Below, one piece after another: positions 9,433 through 23,400 of a stretch of DNA of 64,000 nucleotides. The stretch spans positions 84,790 through 148,789 of the forward strand of contig JALSLV010000108.1 of NCBI GenBank assembly GCA_026988115.1. The letters are read 5' to 3'. Position 1 is the stretch's first letter, and each line of letters starts with the position of its first letter. The notes beneath the pieces were generated by a model that did not search any database, was not told the origin of the DNA, and saw only the letters and a list, made by a program, of their open reading frames with translations. The DNA comes from Lysobacterales bacterium (GTDB taxonomy: Bacteria > Pseudomonadota > Gammaproteobacteria > Xanthomonadales > Marinicellaceae). The translations under genes and the position numbers were made by a program.

Positions 9433-10623
9433 TTATTTAAAAATCTTAGCAACAACACCTGCACCAACTGTGCGTCCGCCTTCACGAATAGCAAATCTCA
9501 AACCTTCTTCCATCGCAATTGGATTGATTAAGGTAACTGTCATTTTTACGTTATCGCCAGGCATTACCATTTCAACACCTTCTGGTAACTCACAAGCTCC
9601 AGTGATGTCAGTTGTACGGAAGTAAAACTGTGGTCTATAGCCTTTGAAAAATGGAGTGTGACGTCCGCCTTCATCTTTTGACAAGATGTAAACTTCTGCT
9701 TCAAACTCTGTATGTGGAGTAATTGATCCAGGATGTGCCAATACTTGACCACGTTCAACGTCATCACGCTTAGTTCCACGTAATAATACACCTACGTTTT
9801 CACCTGCACGACCTTCGTCTAGTAATTTACGGAACATTTCAACACCCGTACATACGGTTTTTTGTGTGTCTCTGATTCCGATGATTTCTAATTCTTCACC
9901 CACTTTAACAACACCACGCTCTACACGTCCAGTTACAACTGTTCCACGACCTGAAATTGAGAACACGTCTTCAATAGGCAATAAGAAAGGTTGATCAACA
10001 TCGCGTTTAGGCTCTGGAATATAATCATCCAATACGTCTAGCAATTTCTTTATTGATGGAACACCAATATCACTTTCGTCACCTTCTAGTGCTTTAAGTG
10101 CAGAACCCATAACCATAGGAGTATCATCTCCAGGGAAATCATAATCGCTTAATAATTCACGAATTTCCATTTCTACCAATTCCAACAACTCTTCGTCATC
10201 AACTTGGTCACATTTATTCATGTATACAACGATATAAGGTACGCCAACTTGACGACCCAATAAAATGTGCTCGCGTGTTTGTGGCATTGGACCATCAGCA
10301 GCTGATACGACTAAGATAGCACCATCCATTTGTGCTGCACCTGTAATCATGTTCTTAACATAGTCAGCATGGCCTGGACAATCTACGTGTGCGTAGTGAC
10401 GACCTTCTGTTTCATATTCTACGTGTGCTGTAGCAATTGTAATACCACGCTCGCGCTCTTCTGGTGCATTATCAATTTGATCATAATCTTTGAATTCACC
10501 ACCTTGTAATTCTGCTGCCACTTTTGTAAGGGCGGCTGTCAATGTAGTTTTACCGTGATCAACGTGACCAATTGTTCCCACATTTACATGCGGTTTGTTG
10601 CGTTCAAATTTTTCTTTAGACAT
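9433..10623 (-). CDS. tuf: Elongation factor Tu (copy in the str operon)
   Basis: A 396-residue GTPase that delivers aminoacyl-tRNA to the ribosome. G-domain motifs are GHVDHGKT (P-loop), [16 protein letters not shown] and GSALKALEG; domains 2 and 3 follow, ending [10 protein letters not shown]. The protein is identical to the second copy at 25879-27069, and the two DNA coding sequences look identical as well. It follows fusA by 38 nt, the classical rpsL-rpsG-fusA-tuf order. Confidence 0.99.
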   Translation of the reverse strand: MSKEKFERNKPHVNVGTIGHVDHGKTTLTAALTKVAAELQGGEFKDYDQIDNAPEERERGITIATAHVEYETEGRHYAHVDCPGHADYVKNMITGAAQMDGAILVVSAADGPMPQTREHILLGRQVGVPYIVVYMNKCDQVDDEELLELVEMEIRELLSDYDFPGDDTPMVMGSALKALEGDESDIGVPSIKKLLDVLDDYIPEPKRDVDQPFLLPIEDVFSISGRGTVVTGRVERGVVKVGEELEIIGIRDTQKTVCTGVEMFRKLLDEGRAGENVGVLLRGTKRDDVERGQVLAHPGSITPHTEFEAEVYILSKDEGGRHTPFFKGYRPQFYFRTTDITGACELPEGVEMVMPGDNVKMTVTLINPIAMEEGLRFAIREGGRTVGAGVVAKIFK

Positions 10624-10661
10624 TCTATTTCTCTTTTGCTAAATATGTTTATTACAATTAC

Positions 10662-12737
10662 TTACTTATTAAATACATTATCTGATGCTATCTCATAATG
10701 ATCAAATTCCATCGAGTAGTTAGCCCGACCTTGAGTGGCTGACCGCAAATCCATTGCGTAACCAAACATTTTTGATAGTGGAACAAAAGCTTTAATAATT
10801 TTTCCTGATACCGTATCTTCAATACCTTCCAAATTACCATTCTTTTTATTAACATCTCCTACCACATTCCCCATATATTCCTCTGGGGTAATTATTTCTA
10901 CTTTCATAATTGGCTCTAGCACAACTGGCTTCGCCTCTAATGCACCACTTCGAAAAGCTTGTGCTGCTGCAATTTTGTAAGCCATCTCAGTTGAATCCAC
11001 CTCATGAAAAGACCCACCTAACAGCGTCACTTTCACATCAACAACAGGATACCCTGCCAAAACTCCATTTTGCATTTGCTCTTGCAAACCTTTATCAATA
11101 GCCGGAATAAATTCACTTGGAATTATTCCACCTTTAATCTCATTCACGAATTGATAACCCGCACCCTGCTCTAAAGGCTCTAATCTAATTTTTACATGGC
11201 CATATTGACCCTTACCACCAGACTGCTTTATAAATTTACCTTCTTGCTCCACAGCCCTTGATATGGTCTCACGGTAAGCCACTTGCGGATTACCAACATT
11301 TGCATCAACTTTAAATTCGCGTTTCATTCGATCCACGATGATATCCAAATGTAATTCGCCCATACCTGCGATTATTGTCTGTCCTGACTCTTCATCAGTA
11401 GTGACCCTAAAAGAAGGGTCTTCTTGAGCTAACTTTTCCAAAGCTTGACCCATTTTTTCTTGATCGGCAGTTGTTCTTGGCTCAACCGCAACAGCTATAA
11501 CTGGTACAGGAAACTCCATTTTCTCTAAAGTTATCACTGCTTTTGCAGCACAAAGTGTTTCACCTGTTGTTACGTCTTTCATACCAACAACTGCAACAAT
11601 ATCGCCTGCATAAACCTCCTTAACCTCCTCACGAGAGTTAGAATGCATTTGCAAAAGCCGACCTATACGTTCTTTTTTTCCTTTGATAGGGTTATAAACC
11701 ATATCACCAGTTTTCATTGTTCCAGAATATACCCTCAAAAAAGCCAAGGTTCCAACAAAAGAATCTGTAGCAATTTTAAACACTAAAGCAGCAAATGGCG
11801 CTTTATCGTCTGGATGACGCTCTTCAATATCACCTTTTTCATTTAAGCCAGTGATAGCAGGAACATCTAATGGAGAAGGGAGAAACTCAACAACCTTATC
11901 CAACATCGCTTGCACGCCTTTGTTTTTAAACGCAGAACCGCACAAACAGCATACAATTTCATTATTTATTGTACGCAGTCGTAAGCCTTGAAGAATTTCT
12001 GAATCTGTCAATAAACCCTCTTCCAAGTATTTATCCATCAATTCATCGTTGGCCTCAGCAGCAGATTCAATCATGAACTCTCTTGCTGCTTCGCATTTGG
12101 CTAGCATATCAGCTGGGATTTCTTTAGCCTCATATTCCATTCCCATGTTTTCTTCTTTCCAGTATATTGCTTTCATCCTTAGCAAATCAACCAACCCAAC
12201 AAAATCCTCTTCGCTTCCAATTGGCAACTGTACAGGCACTGCATTAGCACCTAACTTTTCTCGCATATTTTCCACAACACGATCAAAATCCGCACCCGTT
12301 CTATCCATCTTATTCACAAATGCCAATCGTGGCACTTTGTAACGGTCTGCTTGCCTCCAAACAGTTTCAGACTGCGGTTCAACACCGCTTACAGCACAGA
12401 AAACAGCTACTGCGCCATCCAAAACCCTTAAAGACCTCTCAACCTCAATGGTAAAGTCAACATGCCCAGGGGTATCAATAATATTAACCCGGTGTGACTC
12501 AAACTGGTTGTCCATTCCCGACCAAAAACAGGTAGTAGCTGCCGAAGTTATCGTAATGCCACGCTCTTGCTCTTGCTCCATCCAGTCCATAGTGGCATTA
12601 CCATCATGAACCTCTCCTATTTTATGCGACACTCCCGTGTAGTATAAAATTCTCTCTGTTGTCGTGGTCTTACCCGCATCTATGTGAGCCATAATACCAA
12701 TATTTCGATACCGCTCTATTGGTGTCTGTCTTGCCAC
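10662..12737 (-). CDS. fusA: Elongation factor G
   Basis: A 691-residue translocase GTPase. Motifs are [54 protein letters not shown], and in domain [22 protein letters not shown]. The length fits bacterial EF-G (about 690-704) and the protein is of the canonical fusA type. It lies between rpsG and tuf in the str operon. Confidence 0.99.
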   Translation of the reverse strand: MARQTPIERYRNIGIMAHIDAGKTTTTERILYYTGVSHKIGEVHDGNATMDWMEQEQERGITITSAATTCFWSGMDNQFESHRVNIIDTPGHVDFTIEVERSLRVLDGAVAVFCAVSGVEPQSETVWRQADRYKVPRLAFVNKMDRTGADFDRVVENMREKLGANAVPVQLPIGSEEDFVGLVDLLRMKAIYWKEENMGMEYEAKEIPADMLAKCEAAREFMIESAAEANDELMDKYLEEGLLTDSEILQGLRLRTINNEIVCCLCGSAFKNKGVQAMLDKVVEFLPSPLDVPAITGLNEKGDIEERHPDDKAPFAALVFKIATDSFVGTLAFLRVYSGTMKTGDMVYNPIKGKKERIGRLLQMHSNSREEVKEVYAGDIVAVVGMKDVTTGETLCAAKAVITLEKMEFPVPVIAVAVEPRTTADQEKMGQALEKLAQEDPSFRVTTDEESGQTIIAGMGELHLDIIVDRMKREFKVDANVGNPQVAYRETISRAVEQEGKFIKQSGGKGQYGHVKIRLEPLEQGAGYQFVNEIKGGIIPSEFIPAIDKGLQEQMQNGVLAGYPVVDVKVTLLGGSFHEVDSTEMAYKIAAAQAFRSGALEAKPVVLEPIMKVEIITPEEYMGNVVGDVNKKNGNLEGIEDTVSGKIIKAFVPLSKMFGYAMDLRSATQGRANYSMEFDHYEIASDNVFNK

Positions 12738-12767
12738 AACTTTTTCCTTTATTTTTTCTTTATTATC

Positions 12768-13250
<483 letters not shown>

Positions 13251-13292
13251 TTATTTACTTCTCTCAAAGGACAACCCCTTGAAATACTCTAA

Positions 13293-13667
13293 TTATCCCT
13301 TAGGACGCTTAGTTCCATATTTAGAACGACCTTGCTTTCTATCACTTACACCTGCCGTATCTAATGCACCACGGACAACATGGTAACGAACACCAGGCAA
13401 ATCCTTTACACGTCCACCGCGTATTAAAACAATACTGTGTTCTTGCAAATTATGACCTTCACCACCGATATAACTTGTCACTTCAAAACCATTGGTCAAT
13501 CTTACACGAGCCACTTTACGTAGAGCCGAGTTAGGCTTCTTTGGTGTTGTTGTATAAACACGAGCACAAACGCCACGTCTTTGTGGGCACGCTTCTAAAG
13601 CTGGCACATTTGTTTTATACGCCTTTGGCTTTCTTGGCTTTCTTACTAATTGATTTATTGTTGCCAT
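13293..13667 (-). CDS. rpsL: 30S ribosomal protein S12
   Basis: A 124-residue S12 that forms part of the decoding centre. It contains [20 protein letters not shown] with the lysine at the classical streptomycin position, and [19 protein letters not shown]. Both resistance-associated lysines are wild type. It is the first gene after the promoter at 13741-13769 and carries a hairpin in its leader. Confidence 0.98.
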   Translation of the reverse strand: MATINQLVRKPRKPKAYKTNVPALEACPQRRGVCARVYTTTPKKPNSALRKVARVRLTNGFEVTSYIGGEGHNLQEHSIVLIRGGRVKDLPGVRYHVVRGALDTAGVSDRKQGRSKYGTKRPKG

Positions 13668-13690
13668 ATTACTTTTTCTTTACCTTATAG

Positions 13691-13724
13691 AAAACAAAAG
13701 ACAGGCCAAACAAGTCAGCCTGTC
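13691..13724 (-). promoter_or_regulatory. rpsL leader hairpin followed by a U-rich run
   Basis: On the transcribed strand GACAGGC and GCCTGTC form a 7-bp stem with an 11-nt loop, immediately followed by TTTTGTTTT. This looks like an intrinsic terminator, but it lies about 10 nt after the predicted start of the rpsL transcript and ahead of rpsL. It may therefore be an attenuator, a 5'-end stabiliser, or a terminator for read-through from rpoC. A related hairpin is at 27347-27383. Confidence 0.6.
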
Positions 13725-13740
13725 GAAATTTAGAACGGGG

Positions 13741-13769
13741 ATTTTAGTGACTACACCCCTTTTAGTCAA
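13741..13769 (-). promoter_or_regulatory. Sigma-70 promoter of the str operon (rpsL)
   Basis: The minus strand reads TTGACT (13764-13769), a 17-base spacer, then TAAAAT (13741-13746). The bases just after the -10 are CCCCG, a G/C-rich discriminator of the kind found at stringently controlled promoters. An all-A/T 9-bp hairpin (13775-13797) lies between this promoter and the rpoC stop. This is one of the two best promoters in the window. Confidence 0.8.
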
Positions 13770-13809
13770 GCATTGTTTTTAATATTTAATTAAAAACTTT
13801 AATAATTGA

Positions 13810-16800
13810 CTAATCCTCCATTAACATTGCAGAATCATCCACTAAAGACTCTTCCAACAAAGCTTCTGACTCAACTTTCATCAAATCAGATTTAAGCATA
13901 TCTTCACGGGATTTTTTACGATCTTGATGGAATGCTAGTCCAGTACCTGCTGGAATTAAGCGTCCAACAATGACATTTTCCTTCAATCCATTCAAATAAT
14001 CCTTACTGCCTCGAACTGACGCTTCTGTCAATACGCGCGTCGTTTCTTGGAAAGATGCTGCTGAAATAAAGGACTCAGTTGCTAATGAAGCTTTTGTAAT
14101 TCCTAACAACTGCAACTCATACTCAACTGGTATCCCATCTTTCTTCAGTATTTCTTTATTGATTGCCGTTACTTCTTTTAAGGTAACTTGTTCGGATTTT
14201 AACAAATCAGAATCACCTGGTGAAATTACCTCAACCTTACGTAACATTTGGCGAATAATTGTTTCAATATGCTTATCATCAATGCCCACACCTTGTAAGC
14301 GATAGACATCTTGTATTTCATTAACCAAGTAGTTAGCCAATTTTTCTACTCCCTGCAATCTTAAAATATCATGCGGGGATGGCTCTCCTTCAACTATAAC
14401 TTCACCCTTTTCGACATGCTCCCCTTCAAAAACAATTATTTGCCTCCATTTAGGTATCAATTTTTCAGTGCTTTCGCCCTCAGAATTTGTAATCACAAGT
14501 CTATTTTTTGTCTTAGTTTCCTTCCCAAAGGATATGACTCCGGCAGCCTCAGCTTGCAGTGCCGCATCTTTTGGTTTACGCGCTTCAAATAAATCAGCCA
14601 CGCGTGGCAGACCACCAGTAATATCCCTGTTCTTAGAAGATTCTTGTGGGATTTTTGCTAAGAAATCACCCACTTTTACTTCTTGACCATTTTGAATATT
14701 GATGGTCGCTCCAGGAGGTAAGAAATATTGTGCAGGGATATCCGTTCCAGGAATCATAATTGCTTTACCGCGTTTATTCTCTAAACGCACCATTGGTCGC
14801 ATATCCTTACCCTTAGAACCACGTGTCTTAGGATCTGTAATAACAAAACTTGTTAGTCCTGTTAACTCATCCAATTTCTCTTCTACGGTGACATTGTCTT
14901 GGAAGTCGATGAAACTAACAACACCCGCCACTTCTGTCACAATTGGATGTGTATGAGGATCCCAAGTCACCAGAATGTCTCCACCCTTAACTTTAGCTCC
15001 ATCATTTACTCCAATTAACGCGCCATAAGGAATCTTATACCTTTCTTTTTCCTTACCTGATTTTTCATGTATCGATAATTCACCAGAGCGAGAAATCGCA
15101 ACTAATTTTTTATCTTTATTTTTAACTGTTTTAATGTTGTGCAACTTAGCAATACCATCTGCTTTAATCTGTATCTGATTATTTGCCGCTTGTTTTGATG
15201 CCACCCCACCAATATGGAAGGTACGCATGGTTAGCTGCGTTCCTGGTTCACCAATTGACTGCGCTGCTACAACACCAACAGCTTCACCAATACTAACAAA
15301 CTTACCCCGAGCCAAATCACGTCCATAACAACTAGCACAAATACCAGTTGGTGCTTCACACGTAATTGGCGACCTTACTTTAATTGAGTCCACACCTTGA
15401 GATTCAATAACTTCAGCCCAACTTTCATCAATCAAAGTACCCTGAGGAATAATTGGTGTTTCACTATTATCATTATTGAATACATCGATAGCAACAATGC
15501 GACCCAGCACTCTATCACCTAGAGTTTGAACCACTTCACCACCAGCAACAATTGCTTGCATGTTCATGCCTTCAATGGTTTCACAGTCATGTTGTACAAT
15601 AACCACATCTTGTGCTACATCAACTAAACGACGTGTTAAGTAACCAGAGTTTGCCGTTTTAAGGGCAGTATCAGCCAAACCTTTTCGTGCTCCATGAGTC
15701 GAGATAAAGTATTGCATAACATCCAAACCTTCACGGAAATTCGCTTTAATTGGTGATTCAATAATTGAGCCATCAGGTTTTGCCATCAATCCACGCATTC
15801 CTGATAACTGCCTCATTTGGGCTGGGGAACCCCTCGCACCAGAATCAGCCATTACAAATACCGAATTCATTGAATCTTGACGGATTTTCTTACCCTCTTT
15901 GGTCGTTACTGTATCCGTACCCAATGCATCCATCATCGATTTAGCCACTTCTTCATTGGCACGAGACCAGATATCAATAACTTTATTATAACGTTCACCT
16001 GCAGTCACCAAACCATCGGTGTATTGCCCTTGAATCGCCATAACTTCTTTTTCTGAATCTGCAAGAATTGTTTTCTTCTCATCAGGAATAATTAAATCAT
16101 CAATACCAATTGACATGCCCGCATAAGTTGCATACCTAAAACCTGTATACATGAGTTGATCAGCAAATATTACCGTGTCCTTAACACCCATTTCATGGTA
16201 ACAAGTATTTAATAATTTTGAGATGTTCTTTTTAGATAAAACAACATTCAGGTTTGAAAAATCCATCCCTTTTGGAAGAATTGTCGCCAGCAAAGCACGT
16301 CCCACCGTTGTATCAACAATACTGGTATTTTCAATTTCTTCACCATCATCACCCTTTGTCACTTGCGTTAAGCGAACTTTTATTTTTGCTTGAAGTGTGA
16401 CCTTAGCATTATCGTATGCTCTTTGAACTTCATCAATATTAGCAAAAATCATGTCTTCGCCAGGCTGATTGACTAATTCACGAGTCATGTAGTAAAGCCC
16501 TAAAACAACATCCTGTGAAGGAACAATAATGGGTTCACCACTAGCTGGTGACAATATATTATTAGTTGCCAACATGAGCGTACGCGCTTCTAATTGTGCT
16601 TCAATTGATAAAGGCACGTGTACCGCCATTTGGTCACCATCGAAATCAGCATTAAATGCCGTACAGACTAATGGGTGTAATTGTATGGCTTTACCTTCAA
16701 TTAAGATGGGTTCAAAAGCTTGAATACCTAATCTATGCAATGTTGGCGCACGATTTAGCATAACAGGATGTTCACGAATCACTTCTGAAAGTATGTCCCA

Positions 16801-18024
16801 CACTTCAGGTGTTTCATCTTCAACACTGCGTTTAGCGGCTTTAATCGTTGAAACATAATCATTTTGTAATAATTTACCAAGAATAAAAGGTTTGAAAAGC
16901 TCCAATGCCATTTTCTTTGGTAATCCACATTGATGCAACCTCAAGGTTGGACCAACAACAATCACTGAACGACCAGAATAATCGACTCGCTTACCCAGTA
17001 AGTTTTGACGGAAACGACCTTGCTTGCCTTTAATCATATCAGCTAAAGATTTTAATGGGCGTTTGTTTGTTCCAGTTATCGCACGTCCTCGACGACCATT
17101 ATCTAATAAGGCGTCAACAGACTCTTGCAGCATACGTTTTTCATTACGCACAATAATATCAGGCGCATGTAAATCCAATAAGCGACCTAAACGGTTGTTA
17201 CGGTTAATCACACGACGATATAAATCATTCAAGTCAGAAGTGGCGAAACGACCACCATCCAAAGGCACTAATGGACGTAATTCTGGTGGTAAAACGGGTA
17301 AAACCGTCATTATCATGTGCTCAGGACGGTTTCCTGATTTTACAAAAGAATCAAAAAGCTTGATTCGCTTTGACAAACGCTTAATCTTGGTAACTGATCG
17401 GGTTGACTCGATTTCTTCATGAAATTGAATCAACTGCTTGTTTAAGTCAATTTCTTTGAGCAAATCATATATAGCTTCGGCACCCATTTTGGCAGTAAAC
17501 TCGTCTCCCCAGGATTCAATAGCTGCGGTATATTGTTCATCCGTTAATAAAGAGCCTTTTTCGAGATCAGTCATGCCAGGATCGGTAACGACAAAAGATT
17601 CAAAATAGAGAATTCTTTCAATCTCACGCAAGGTCATTTCTAACATTAAACCAATGCGTGATGGCAAGGATTTTAGAAACCAAATATGAGCCACTGGACT
17701 GGCTAAAGCAATGTGACCCATGCGTTCACGTCTAACCTTTGACAAGGTCACCTCGGTTCCACATTTTTCACAGACGACGCCACGGTGCTTCATGCGCTTA
17801 TATTTACCACACAAGCACTCATAATCTTTTATTGGTCCAAATATAGCAGAACAAAACAAGCCATCACGTTCAGGTTTGAACGTTCTATAATTGATGGTTT
17901 CTGGCTTTTTAACTTCACCAAAAGACCACGAACGAATTAACTCAGGTTGTGCTAGGCTGGCTTTAATCGCATCGAAGTCTTGGACTTCTTTTTGTGGATT
18001 AAATAGTTTTAGTAAATCTTTCAT
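13810..18024 (-). CDS. rpoC: RNA polymerase beta' subunit
   Basis: A 1404-residue catalytic subunit, close in length to E. coli RpoC (1407). The N-terminal zinc site is [20 protein letters not shown]; the catalytic Mg site is [14 protein letters not shown] near residue 460; the second zinc site is [19 protein letters not shown]; the trigger loop [19 protein letters not shown] follows normal order. It comes 24 nt after rpoB and is the last gene before the str promoter. Confidence 0.99.
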   Translation of the reverse strand: MKDLLKLFNPQKEVQDFDAIKASLAQPELIRSWSFGEVKKPETINYRTFKPERDGLFCSAIFGPIKDYECLCGKYKRMKHRGVVCEKCGTEVTLSKVRRERMGHIALASPVAHIWFLKSLPSRIGLMLEMTLREIERILYFESFVVTDPGMTDLEKGSLLTDEQYTAAIESWGDEFTAKMGAEAIYDLLKEIDLNKQLIQFHEEIESTRSVTKIKRLSKRIKLFDSFVKSGNRPEHMIMTVLPVLPPELRPLVPLDGGRFATSDLNDLYRRVINRNNRLGRLLDLHAPDIIVRNEKRMLQESVDALLDNGRRGRAITGTNKRPLKSLADMIKGKQGRFRQNLLGKRVDYSGRSVIVVGPTLRLHQCGLPKKMALELFKPFILGKLLQNDYVSTIKAAKRSVEDETPEVWDILSEVIREHPVMLNRAPTLHRLGIQAFEPILIEGKAIQLHPLVCTAFNADFDGDQMAVHVPLSIEAQLEARTLMLATNNILSPASGEPIIVPSQDVVLGLYYMTRELVNQPGEDMIFANIDEVQRAYDNAKVTLQAKIKVRLTQVTKGDDGEEIENTSIVDTTVGRALLATILPKGMDFSNLNVVLSKKNISKLLNTCYHEMGVKDTVIFADQLMYTGFRYATYAGMSIGIDDLIIPDEKKTILADSEKEVMAIQGQYTDGLVTAGERYNKVIDIWSRANEEVAKSMMDALGTDTVTTKEGKKIRQDSMNSVFVMADSGARGSPAQMRQLSGMRGLMAKPDGSIIESPIKANFREGLDVMQYFISTHGARKGLADTALKTANSGYLTRRLVDVAQDVVIVQHDCETIEGMNMQAIVAGGEVVQTLGDRVLGRIVAIDVFNNDNSETPIIPQGTLIDESWAEVIESQGVDSIKVRSPITCEAPTGICASCYGRDLARGKFVSIGEAVGVVAAQSIGEPGTQLTMRTFHIGGVASKQAANNQIQIKADGIAKLHNIKTVKNKDKKLVAISRSGELSIHEKSGKEKERYKIPYGALIGVNDGAKVKGGDILVTWDPHTHPIVTEVAGVVSFIDFQDNVTVEEKLDELTGLTSFVITDPKTRGSKGKDMRPMVRLENKRGKAIMIPGTDIPAQYFLPPGATINIQNGQEVKVGDFLAKIPQESSKNRDITGGLPRVADLFEARKPKDAALQAEAAGVISFGKETKTKNRLVITNSEGESTEKLIPKWRQIIVFEGEHVEKGEVIVEGEPSPHDILRLQGVEKLANYLVNEIQDVYRLQGVGIDDKHIETIIRQMLRKVEVISPGDSDLLKSEQVTLKEVTAINKEILKKDGIPVEYELQLLGITKASLATESFISAASFQETTRVLTEASVRGSKDYLNGLKENVIVGRLIPAGTGLAFHQDRKKSREDMLKSDLMKVESEALLEESLVDDSAMLMED

Positions 18025-18048
18025 GTATTTCTCCTATTTTTCCTGTAG

Positions 18049-21000
18049 TTATTCGTTTTCTAATTCAATATTCAAGCCCAAAGAACGCACTTCTTTAACT
18101 AGCACATTAAATGACTCTGGCATTCCTGCTACGATTTCATGACGACCATCAACGATATTTTTGTAAGTTTGATTTCTACCGACAACATCATCTGATTTCA
18201 CTGTTAACATTTCTTGTAGCGTATAAGCTGCACCATAGGCTTCCAGTGCCCATACTTCCATCTCACCAAAACGCTGGCCACCAAATTGTGCTTTACCACC
18301 TAATGGTTGCTGTGTTACAAGTGAATAAGGCCCTGTAGAACGGGCATGCATCTTATCATCAACCAAATGATTCAATTTTAACATGTACATATACCCTGTT
18401 GTTACAGGTCTATCAAACTGCTTCCCTGTTCTTCCATCGTATAAGATAGCTTGTCCACTCGTTGGCAAATCAGCCAATTCAAGCAATGCTTTAATGTGCT
18501 TTTCTTCTGCTCCATCAAAAACAGGAGTACCCATTGGCACACCGCCTTTGAGGTTATTTGATAATTCAAAAATTTCATCATCACTAAAAGTCGTTAAGTC
18601 GACTCTGTCTCCATCCAAATTATAGACTTTAGACAAGAAATCGCGCAATTCATTTGCTGAACGATTTTTTTCTATCATATCAGTAATCTTATCACCAAGC
18701 CCACGAGCTGCCCATCCTAAATGAACCTCCAATACCTGTCCAATATTCATTCGAGAAGGCACACCCAGTGGATTCAAAACGATATCAACTGGACGTCCAT
18801 TTTTGTCATAAGGCATATCTTCTTCTGGTACAACCATAGAAATCACACCCTTATTTCCATGACGGCCAGCCATTTTATCACCTGGTTGAATGCGCCTTTT
18901 AACAGCCAAGTAAACCTTAACCATTTTAAGAACGCCTGGAGCCAAATCATCTCCAGAGGTGATTTTTTGCTTCTTATCTTCAAACTTTTCATCAAAAATA
19001 CTTCTTTGGCGAGCAATTTGTTCAGCCATCATATCAATTTGTTCAGCAATTTTACTGTCAGCAACTTTAACATCAAACCATTGTGAAGCATCAAGTTCTT
19101 TTAGGTATTCTTCAGTAATGACAGCACCTTTTCTAAGGTCTGGAGCTTTAACTACTTTCTGACCCACTAAAATTGAATGCAAACGCTGTTGAATTACACC
19201 ACGCATAATTCTAAATTGATCATTCATGTCATTTCTGACTTGTTCCAGTTGCTCTTGTTCGATTTTTTCAGCTCGATTACCCTTTTCAATTCCATCGCGA
19301 GTAAACACTTGTACATCAATAACCGTTCCAAATGTACTGCCAGAAACTTTTAAGGAGGTGTCTTTAACATCCAATGCTTTTTCACCAAAAATAGCTCTTA
19401 GTAATTTTTCTTCGGGCGTTAATTGTGTTTCACCTTTTGGTGTTACTTTACCCACCAAAATATCACCAGGACCCACTTCAGCACCAACATAGACAATACC
19501 AGAATCATCTAACTTTGTTAATGCACTTTCACTGATATTTGGAATATCGGCTGTAATTTCTTCTGTTCCAAGTTTAGTATCGCGGGCAACACAGGTTAAT
19601 TCAACAATATGAATCGTAGTAAACCTATCTTCCTTAACAACCTTTTCAGAAATAAGAATCGAATCTTCAAAGTTATAACCATTCCATGGCATAAAGGCGA
19701 TTAACATATTTTGTCCTAATGACAATTCTCCCAAATCAGTAGATGGACCATCTGCTAGCACATCACCCACATCAACCCTGTCACCAATGTTGACCAAAGT
19801 CTTTTGGTTGATGCATGTATTTTGGTTTGAACGTGTGTATTTAGTTAAGTTATAAATATCAACACCTGGATCATTTTCACCAATATATTCTTCATCCACA
19901 CGAATAACTATTCGTGAAGCGTCAGCCATTTCAATAACACCTGGACGCCTAGCCATTGCGGTTACACCTGAATCACGTGAAACGATTTTTTCCATACCTG
20001 TTCCAACCAGAGGCTTATCCACAATTAAGGTAGGAACAGCTTGTCTTTGCATGTTTGAACCCATCAAAGCTCTATTGGCATCATCGTGCTCTAAGAATGG
20101 AATCAATGAAGCCGCTACAGATACAATTTGTTTAGGTGACACATCCATGTATTTTACATCTGATGGAGGAATTAAAGTCACATCACCAAAGTGCCTAGTG
20201 ACAACAAATTCATCCAACAACTTGCCCTTGCTATCCATGTTTGCATTGGCTTGAGCAATTGGAAATTCACCTTCAACAATTGCCGAGAGATATTCCACTT
20301 CATCAGTTACAACACCATCAACAACTTTGCGGTAAGGCGTTTCTAAAAAACCGTAAGAATTAGTTTGAGCATACACTGCTAAGGAATTAATCAAACCAAT
20401 ATTTGGCCCCTCGGGAGTCTCAATTGGACATAATCGACCATAGTGAGTTGTATGCACATCGCGCACTTCAAAACCAGCTCGTTCTCTTGTTAAACCACCA
20501 GGACCTAAAGCCGAAATACGGCGTTTATGTGTAATCTCTGACAATGGATTGTTTTGATCCATAAATTGAGACAGTTGATTAGAACCAAAAAACTCTTTAA
20601 CCGCAGCCGCAATTGGTTTAGCATTTATTAAATCTTGGGGTGACAATCCCTCAGAATCGGCAACAGTTAAGCGCTCTCTTACTGCGCGCTGAACACGAAC
20701 CAAACCAACTCTAAATACATTTTCAGCCATTTCTCCAACCGAACGGACACGTCGGTTACCCAAGTGGTCGATATCATCAACAACACCCAAGCCATTTCTG
20801 ATATTGACCAATTCTTTCATTACGTCAACAATATCTTCATTACTTAAGATGCTAGAACCTTCAACTTCTTCACGTCCTAAACGCTTATTAAACTTCATGC
20901 GTCCAACTTCAGATAAATTATACCTGTCGGCATTGAAGAACATGCCTTCAAATAGTGCTTTGGATGAATCCTCTGTTGGTGGCTCACCGGGTCTCATCAT

Positions 21001-22110
21001 GCGGTAAATTTCTATTAGTGCTTCCATTTGTGATCGTGTTGGATCAACATTAATAGTAGTCGACATGTATGGGCCATTATCTAAATCATTAACCAATAAA
21101 ATATTAAATGATTTTATGTTGTTTTCTCTTAATAGCTCTAGTAATTCTTCAGTTATAGTGGCATTTGGCTCAACTATAACTTCACCAGTCTCTTTATGAA
21201 CTATTTGATGAGCGATAGTTTTTTCAAAAAGATAGGAATCATCCAAGCTAATAACTGATATTTTTGACTTAGCTAACATTTTAACGTGGCGTGCCGTTAT
21301 GCGCTTTCCTTTTGGTACTATTATTTTGTTACCATCTTTAATGTCAAAATCGAAAATTTCACCTTTGACGTATTCAGGCACAAGCTTCATTGAAGCGCCT
21401 TCTTTTTTCAAAGTGATGCTAACTTTTTCAAAAAACAAATCTAAAATTTCTTCAGTTTCATAACCCAATGCACGCAAAAGTATAGTTGCTGGTAATTTTC
21501 TGCGTCTATCAATTCGAACAAAGACATTGTCTTTAGGGTCAAACTCAATATCCAACCACGAACCACGGTAAGGAATAATACGTGCCGAATAAAGCAGCTT
21601 CCCTGACGAATGAGTTTTTCCTTTATCATGATCGAAGAAAACACCCGGAGAACGATGCAATTGATTAACAATGACACGCTCTGTTCCGTTGATTACAAAA
21701 GTTCCGTTGGGTGTCATTAATGGTAGGTCACCTAAATAAACCTCTTGCTCTTTAACGTATTTTAGTTTCTTTTTACGAGCAGAACTTTCCTTATCATAAA
21801 TTATTAATTGAACCTTTGCTTTAATTGCCGCCCCATAAGTCAGTCCTCTTAACTTACACTCAACAACATTAAAAACAGGTTTATCAACTTTAACACTTAC
21901 ATAATCTAGCTTTGCGTAGCCAGAATAACTCTCAATTGGAAAAACAGAATTAAGCGCTTCATCTAACCCACACTTTGCATCCTCAACCAACCCTAAAAAT
22001 TTATTATATGATTCCACCTGAGTTTTAAGCAAAAATGGAACATCCACAACCACTTCGCTTTTACTAAAATCTTTACGTATTCTTTTCTTTTCAGTGAATG
22101 AATAACTCAT
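18049..22110 (-). CDS. rpoB: RNA polymerase beta subunit
   Basis: A 1353-residue beta subunit (E. coli 1342). I start it at the ATG at 22110 ([19 protein letters not shown]), since AGGTGG lies eight bases upstream and E. coli RpoB starts at the same place; an in-frame GTG at 22122 falls on that site. The rifampicin cluster reads [20 protein letters not shown], then [12 protein letters not shown], all wild type. The C-terminus has [20 protein letters not shown]. Confidence 0.99.
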   Translation of the reverse strand: MSYSFTEKKRIRKDFSKSEVVVDVPFLLKTQVESYNKFLGLVEDAKCGLDEALNSVFPIESYSGYAKLDYVSVKVDKPVFNVVECKLRGLTYGAAIKAKVQLIIYDKESSARKKKLKYVKEQEVYLGDLPLMTPNGTFVINGTERVIVNQLHRSPGVFFDHDKGKTHSSGKLLYSARIIPYRGSWLDIEFDPKDNVFVRIDRRRKLPATILLRALGYETEEILDLFFEKVSITLKKEGASMKLVPEYVKGEIFDFDIKDGNKIIVPKGKRITARHVKMLAKSKISVISLDDSYLFEKTIAHQIVHKETGEVIVEPNATITEELLELLRENNIKSFNILLVNDLDNGPYMSTTINVDPTRSQMEALIEIYRMMRPGEPPTEDSSKALFEGMFFNADRYNLSEVGRMKFNKRLGREEVEGSSILSNEDIVDVMKELVNIRNGLGVVDDIDHLGNRRVRSVGEMAENVFRVGLVRVQRAVRERLTVADSEGLSPQDLINAKPIAAAVKEFFGSNQLSQFMDQNNPLSEITHKRRISALGPGGLTRERAGFEVRDVHTTHYGRLCPIETPEGPNIGLINSLAVYAQTNSYGFLETPYRKVVDGVVTDEVEYLSAIVEGEFPIAQANANMDSKGKLLDEFVVTRHFGDVTLIPPSDVKYMDVSPKQIVSVAASLIPFLEHDDANRALMGSNMQRQAVPTLIVDKPLVGTGMEKIVSRDSGVTAMARRPGVIEMADASRIVIRVDEEYIGENDPGVDIYNLTKYTRSNQNTCINQKTLVNIGDRVDVGDVLADGPSTDLGELSLGQNMLIAFMPWNGYNFEDSILISEKVVKEDRFTTIHIVELTCVARDTKLGTEEITADIPNISESALTKLDDSGIVYVGAEVGPGDILVGKVTPKGETQLTPEEKLLRAIFGEKALDVKDTSLKVSGSTFGTVIDVQVFTRDGIEKGNRAEKIEQEQLEQVRNDMNDQFRIMRGVIQQRLHSILVGQKVVKAPDLRKGAVITEEYLKELDASQWFDVKVADSKIAEQIDMMAEQIARQRSIFDEKFEDKKQKITSGDDLAPGVLKMVKVYLAVKRRIQPGDKMAGRHGNKGVISMVVPEEDMPYDKNGRPVDIVLNPLGVPSRMNIGQVLEVHLGWAARGLGDKITDMIEKNRSANELRDFLSKVYNLDGDRVDLTTFSDDEIFELSNNLKGGVPMGTPVFDGAEEKHIKALLELADLPTSGQAILYDGRTGKQFDRPVTTGYMYMLKLNHLVDDKMHARSTGPYSLVTQQPLGGKAQFGGQRFGEMEVWALEAYGAAYTLQEMLTVKSDDVVGRNQTYKNIVDGRHEIVAGMPESFNVLVKEVRSLGLNIELENE

Positions 22111-22269
22111 AACAACTGCCACCTACCAATATAAATTTATATAAACTGATTGTAAAACCAGCTGAACCGAATCCAATTCTTGATGTTATTTAAACATCAA
22201 CTTCATCCTTGATTTTAACCGCATAGATCATGCATTATCTTGCGATTAAAATATCTTATTTCTTAAGCG

Positions 22270-22304
22270 ACTAAAGGCCAGCGACAAAATCGCTAGCCTT
22301 TAGT
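22270..22304 (-). promoter_or_regulatory. Long hairpin in the rplL-rpoB spacer
   Basis: ACTAAAGGC pairs with GCCTTTAGT (9 bp), and inside it AGCGA pairs with TCGCT, giving a two-part stem with a short loop. It sits 20 nt after rplL on the transcript; no U-run follows. In E. coli the same spacer has an attenuator and an RNase III site, so an RNase III processing stem is the likeliest reading. A related stem occurs at 25823-25857. The rest of the 214-nt spacer is AT-rich without clear features. Confidence 0.65.
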
Positions 22305-22324
22305 GCCAATAAGTAATTGCTTAC

Positions 22325-22702
22325 TTATTTAACGTCTACTTGAGCACCAGCTTCTTCTAACTGAGTCTTAACAGATTCAGCTTCAGCTTTATCAACGCCT
22401 TCCTTAATTGTAACAGGAGCACTTTCTACCATGTCTTTAGCTTCTTTCAAGCCAAGACCAGTAATGCCACGTACCGCCTTAATTACAGCAACTTTTTTGT
22501 CGCCAAAACTAGACATTACAACGTCAAATTCAGTTTGCTCTTCAGCAGCACCGGCGTCACCACCTGCTGCAGGAGCTGCAACTGCTACAGCAGCTGCTGC
22601 AGTTACACCAAATTTATCTTCCATTGCTTCGATTAATTCTACAACTTCCATAACACTCATGTTAGAAATTGCTTCCAAGATATCGTCTTTAGAAACGGCC
22701 AT
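22325..22702 (-). CDS. rplL: 50S ribosomal protein L7/L12
   Basis: A 125-residue stalk protein that recruits translational GTPases. The N-terminal dimerisation helix ([20 protein letters not shown]) is followed by an Ala/Gly-rich hinge near residues 35-55. The C-terminal domain has [20 protein letters not shown]. It is acidic, as expected. It follows rplJ by 64 nt. Confidence 0.98.
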   Translation of the reverse strand: MAVSKDDILEAISNMSVMEVVELIEAMEDKFGVTAAAAVAVAAPAAGGDAGAAEEQTEFDVVMSSFGDKKVAVIKAVRGITGLGLKEAKDMVESAPVTIKEGVDKAEAESVKTQLEEAGAQVDVK

Positions 22703-22766
22703 CTTTATTCTCCAAAATTATTTTATTAAATATTAAATTATTATACTTAGCTTAAAATTAGTTAAG

Positions 22767-23294
22767 TTAAGCAGATTCTTTTTGATCGCGAATTGCTGCA
22801 ACTGTGCGAACCATTTTAACTGTAGGTTCTGCCAGTGTACGTACAAACTTCTCGACAGGTGCTTTCATCACACTCATCAATTGGCTAATTGCCTGATCTT
22901 TAGTTGGTAATGATGCCAGTCTTCCTAATTCGGAAGCATCAAACATTTTACCGCCTATTGATACAAGTTTAGTAATTAGCTTATCGTTCTTTTTAGCGTA
23001 ATCTTTAATTAAGCGAGCAGCACAACCTGGATCTTCAATTGAAAATGCGTATATCATTGGACCAACCAACGACTCTGCCACACATTCAAATTCAGTACCT
23101 TGTACGCCTCGTTTAACTAAAGTATTTTTTGCAACTTTTAAAAACACACCCGTTTTTCGTGCTTCACTGCGCATCTCGGTAAAATCTTCTACCGTAATAC
23201 CCGCATATTCCGCAACAACTAACGAATGTGCATTAACTGCAACGCCAGCAATCTCAGCAACCACAGCTTTCTTCTGTTCTAGACTTAGAGCCAT
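22767..23294 (-). CDS. rplJ: 50S ribosomal protein L10
   Basis: A 175-residue stalk base protein that anchors L7/L12. I start it at the ATG at 23294 (MALSLEQKKAVVAEI), preceded by a near-perfect AAAGGAGGT. The upstream extension in the same frame has no ribosome-binding site. Conserved are LKVAKNTLVKRGVQGTEFE and GPMIYAFS. The gene is preceded by a recognisable L10 leader (23401-23505), so feedback by L10-L7/L12 is likely. Confidence 0.97.
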   Translation of the reverse strand: MALSLEQKKAVVAEIAGVAVNAHSLVVAEYAGITVEDFTEMRSEARKTGVFLKVAKNTLVKRGVQGTEFECVAESLVGPMIYAFSIEDPGCAARLIKDYAKKNDKLITKLVSIGGKMFDASELGRLASLPTKDQAISQLMSVMKAPVEKFVRTLAEPTVKMVRTVAAIRDQKESA

Positions 23295-23400
23295 GTTTAC
23301 CTCCTTTGATAAACGTATCAAACAAACCCTTCTGCATTTCTACATCTGGGACTTTGGTGGCCTTGAAAGGCATTAATACCTAATATTAACAAACTGTCAA

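Noticed and set aside
12049..12342. Plus-strand open frames inside fusA, rpoC, rpoB, gmd and other genes
   Set aside because: They are antisense shadows of well-supported genes on the minus strand and have no family features.
13775..13797. A/T-only 9-bp hairpin as the rpoC terminator
   Set aside because: The stem is nearly all A-T pairs and there is no clear U-run after it; it is too weak to call a terminator.
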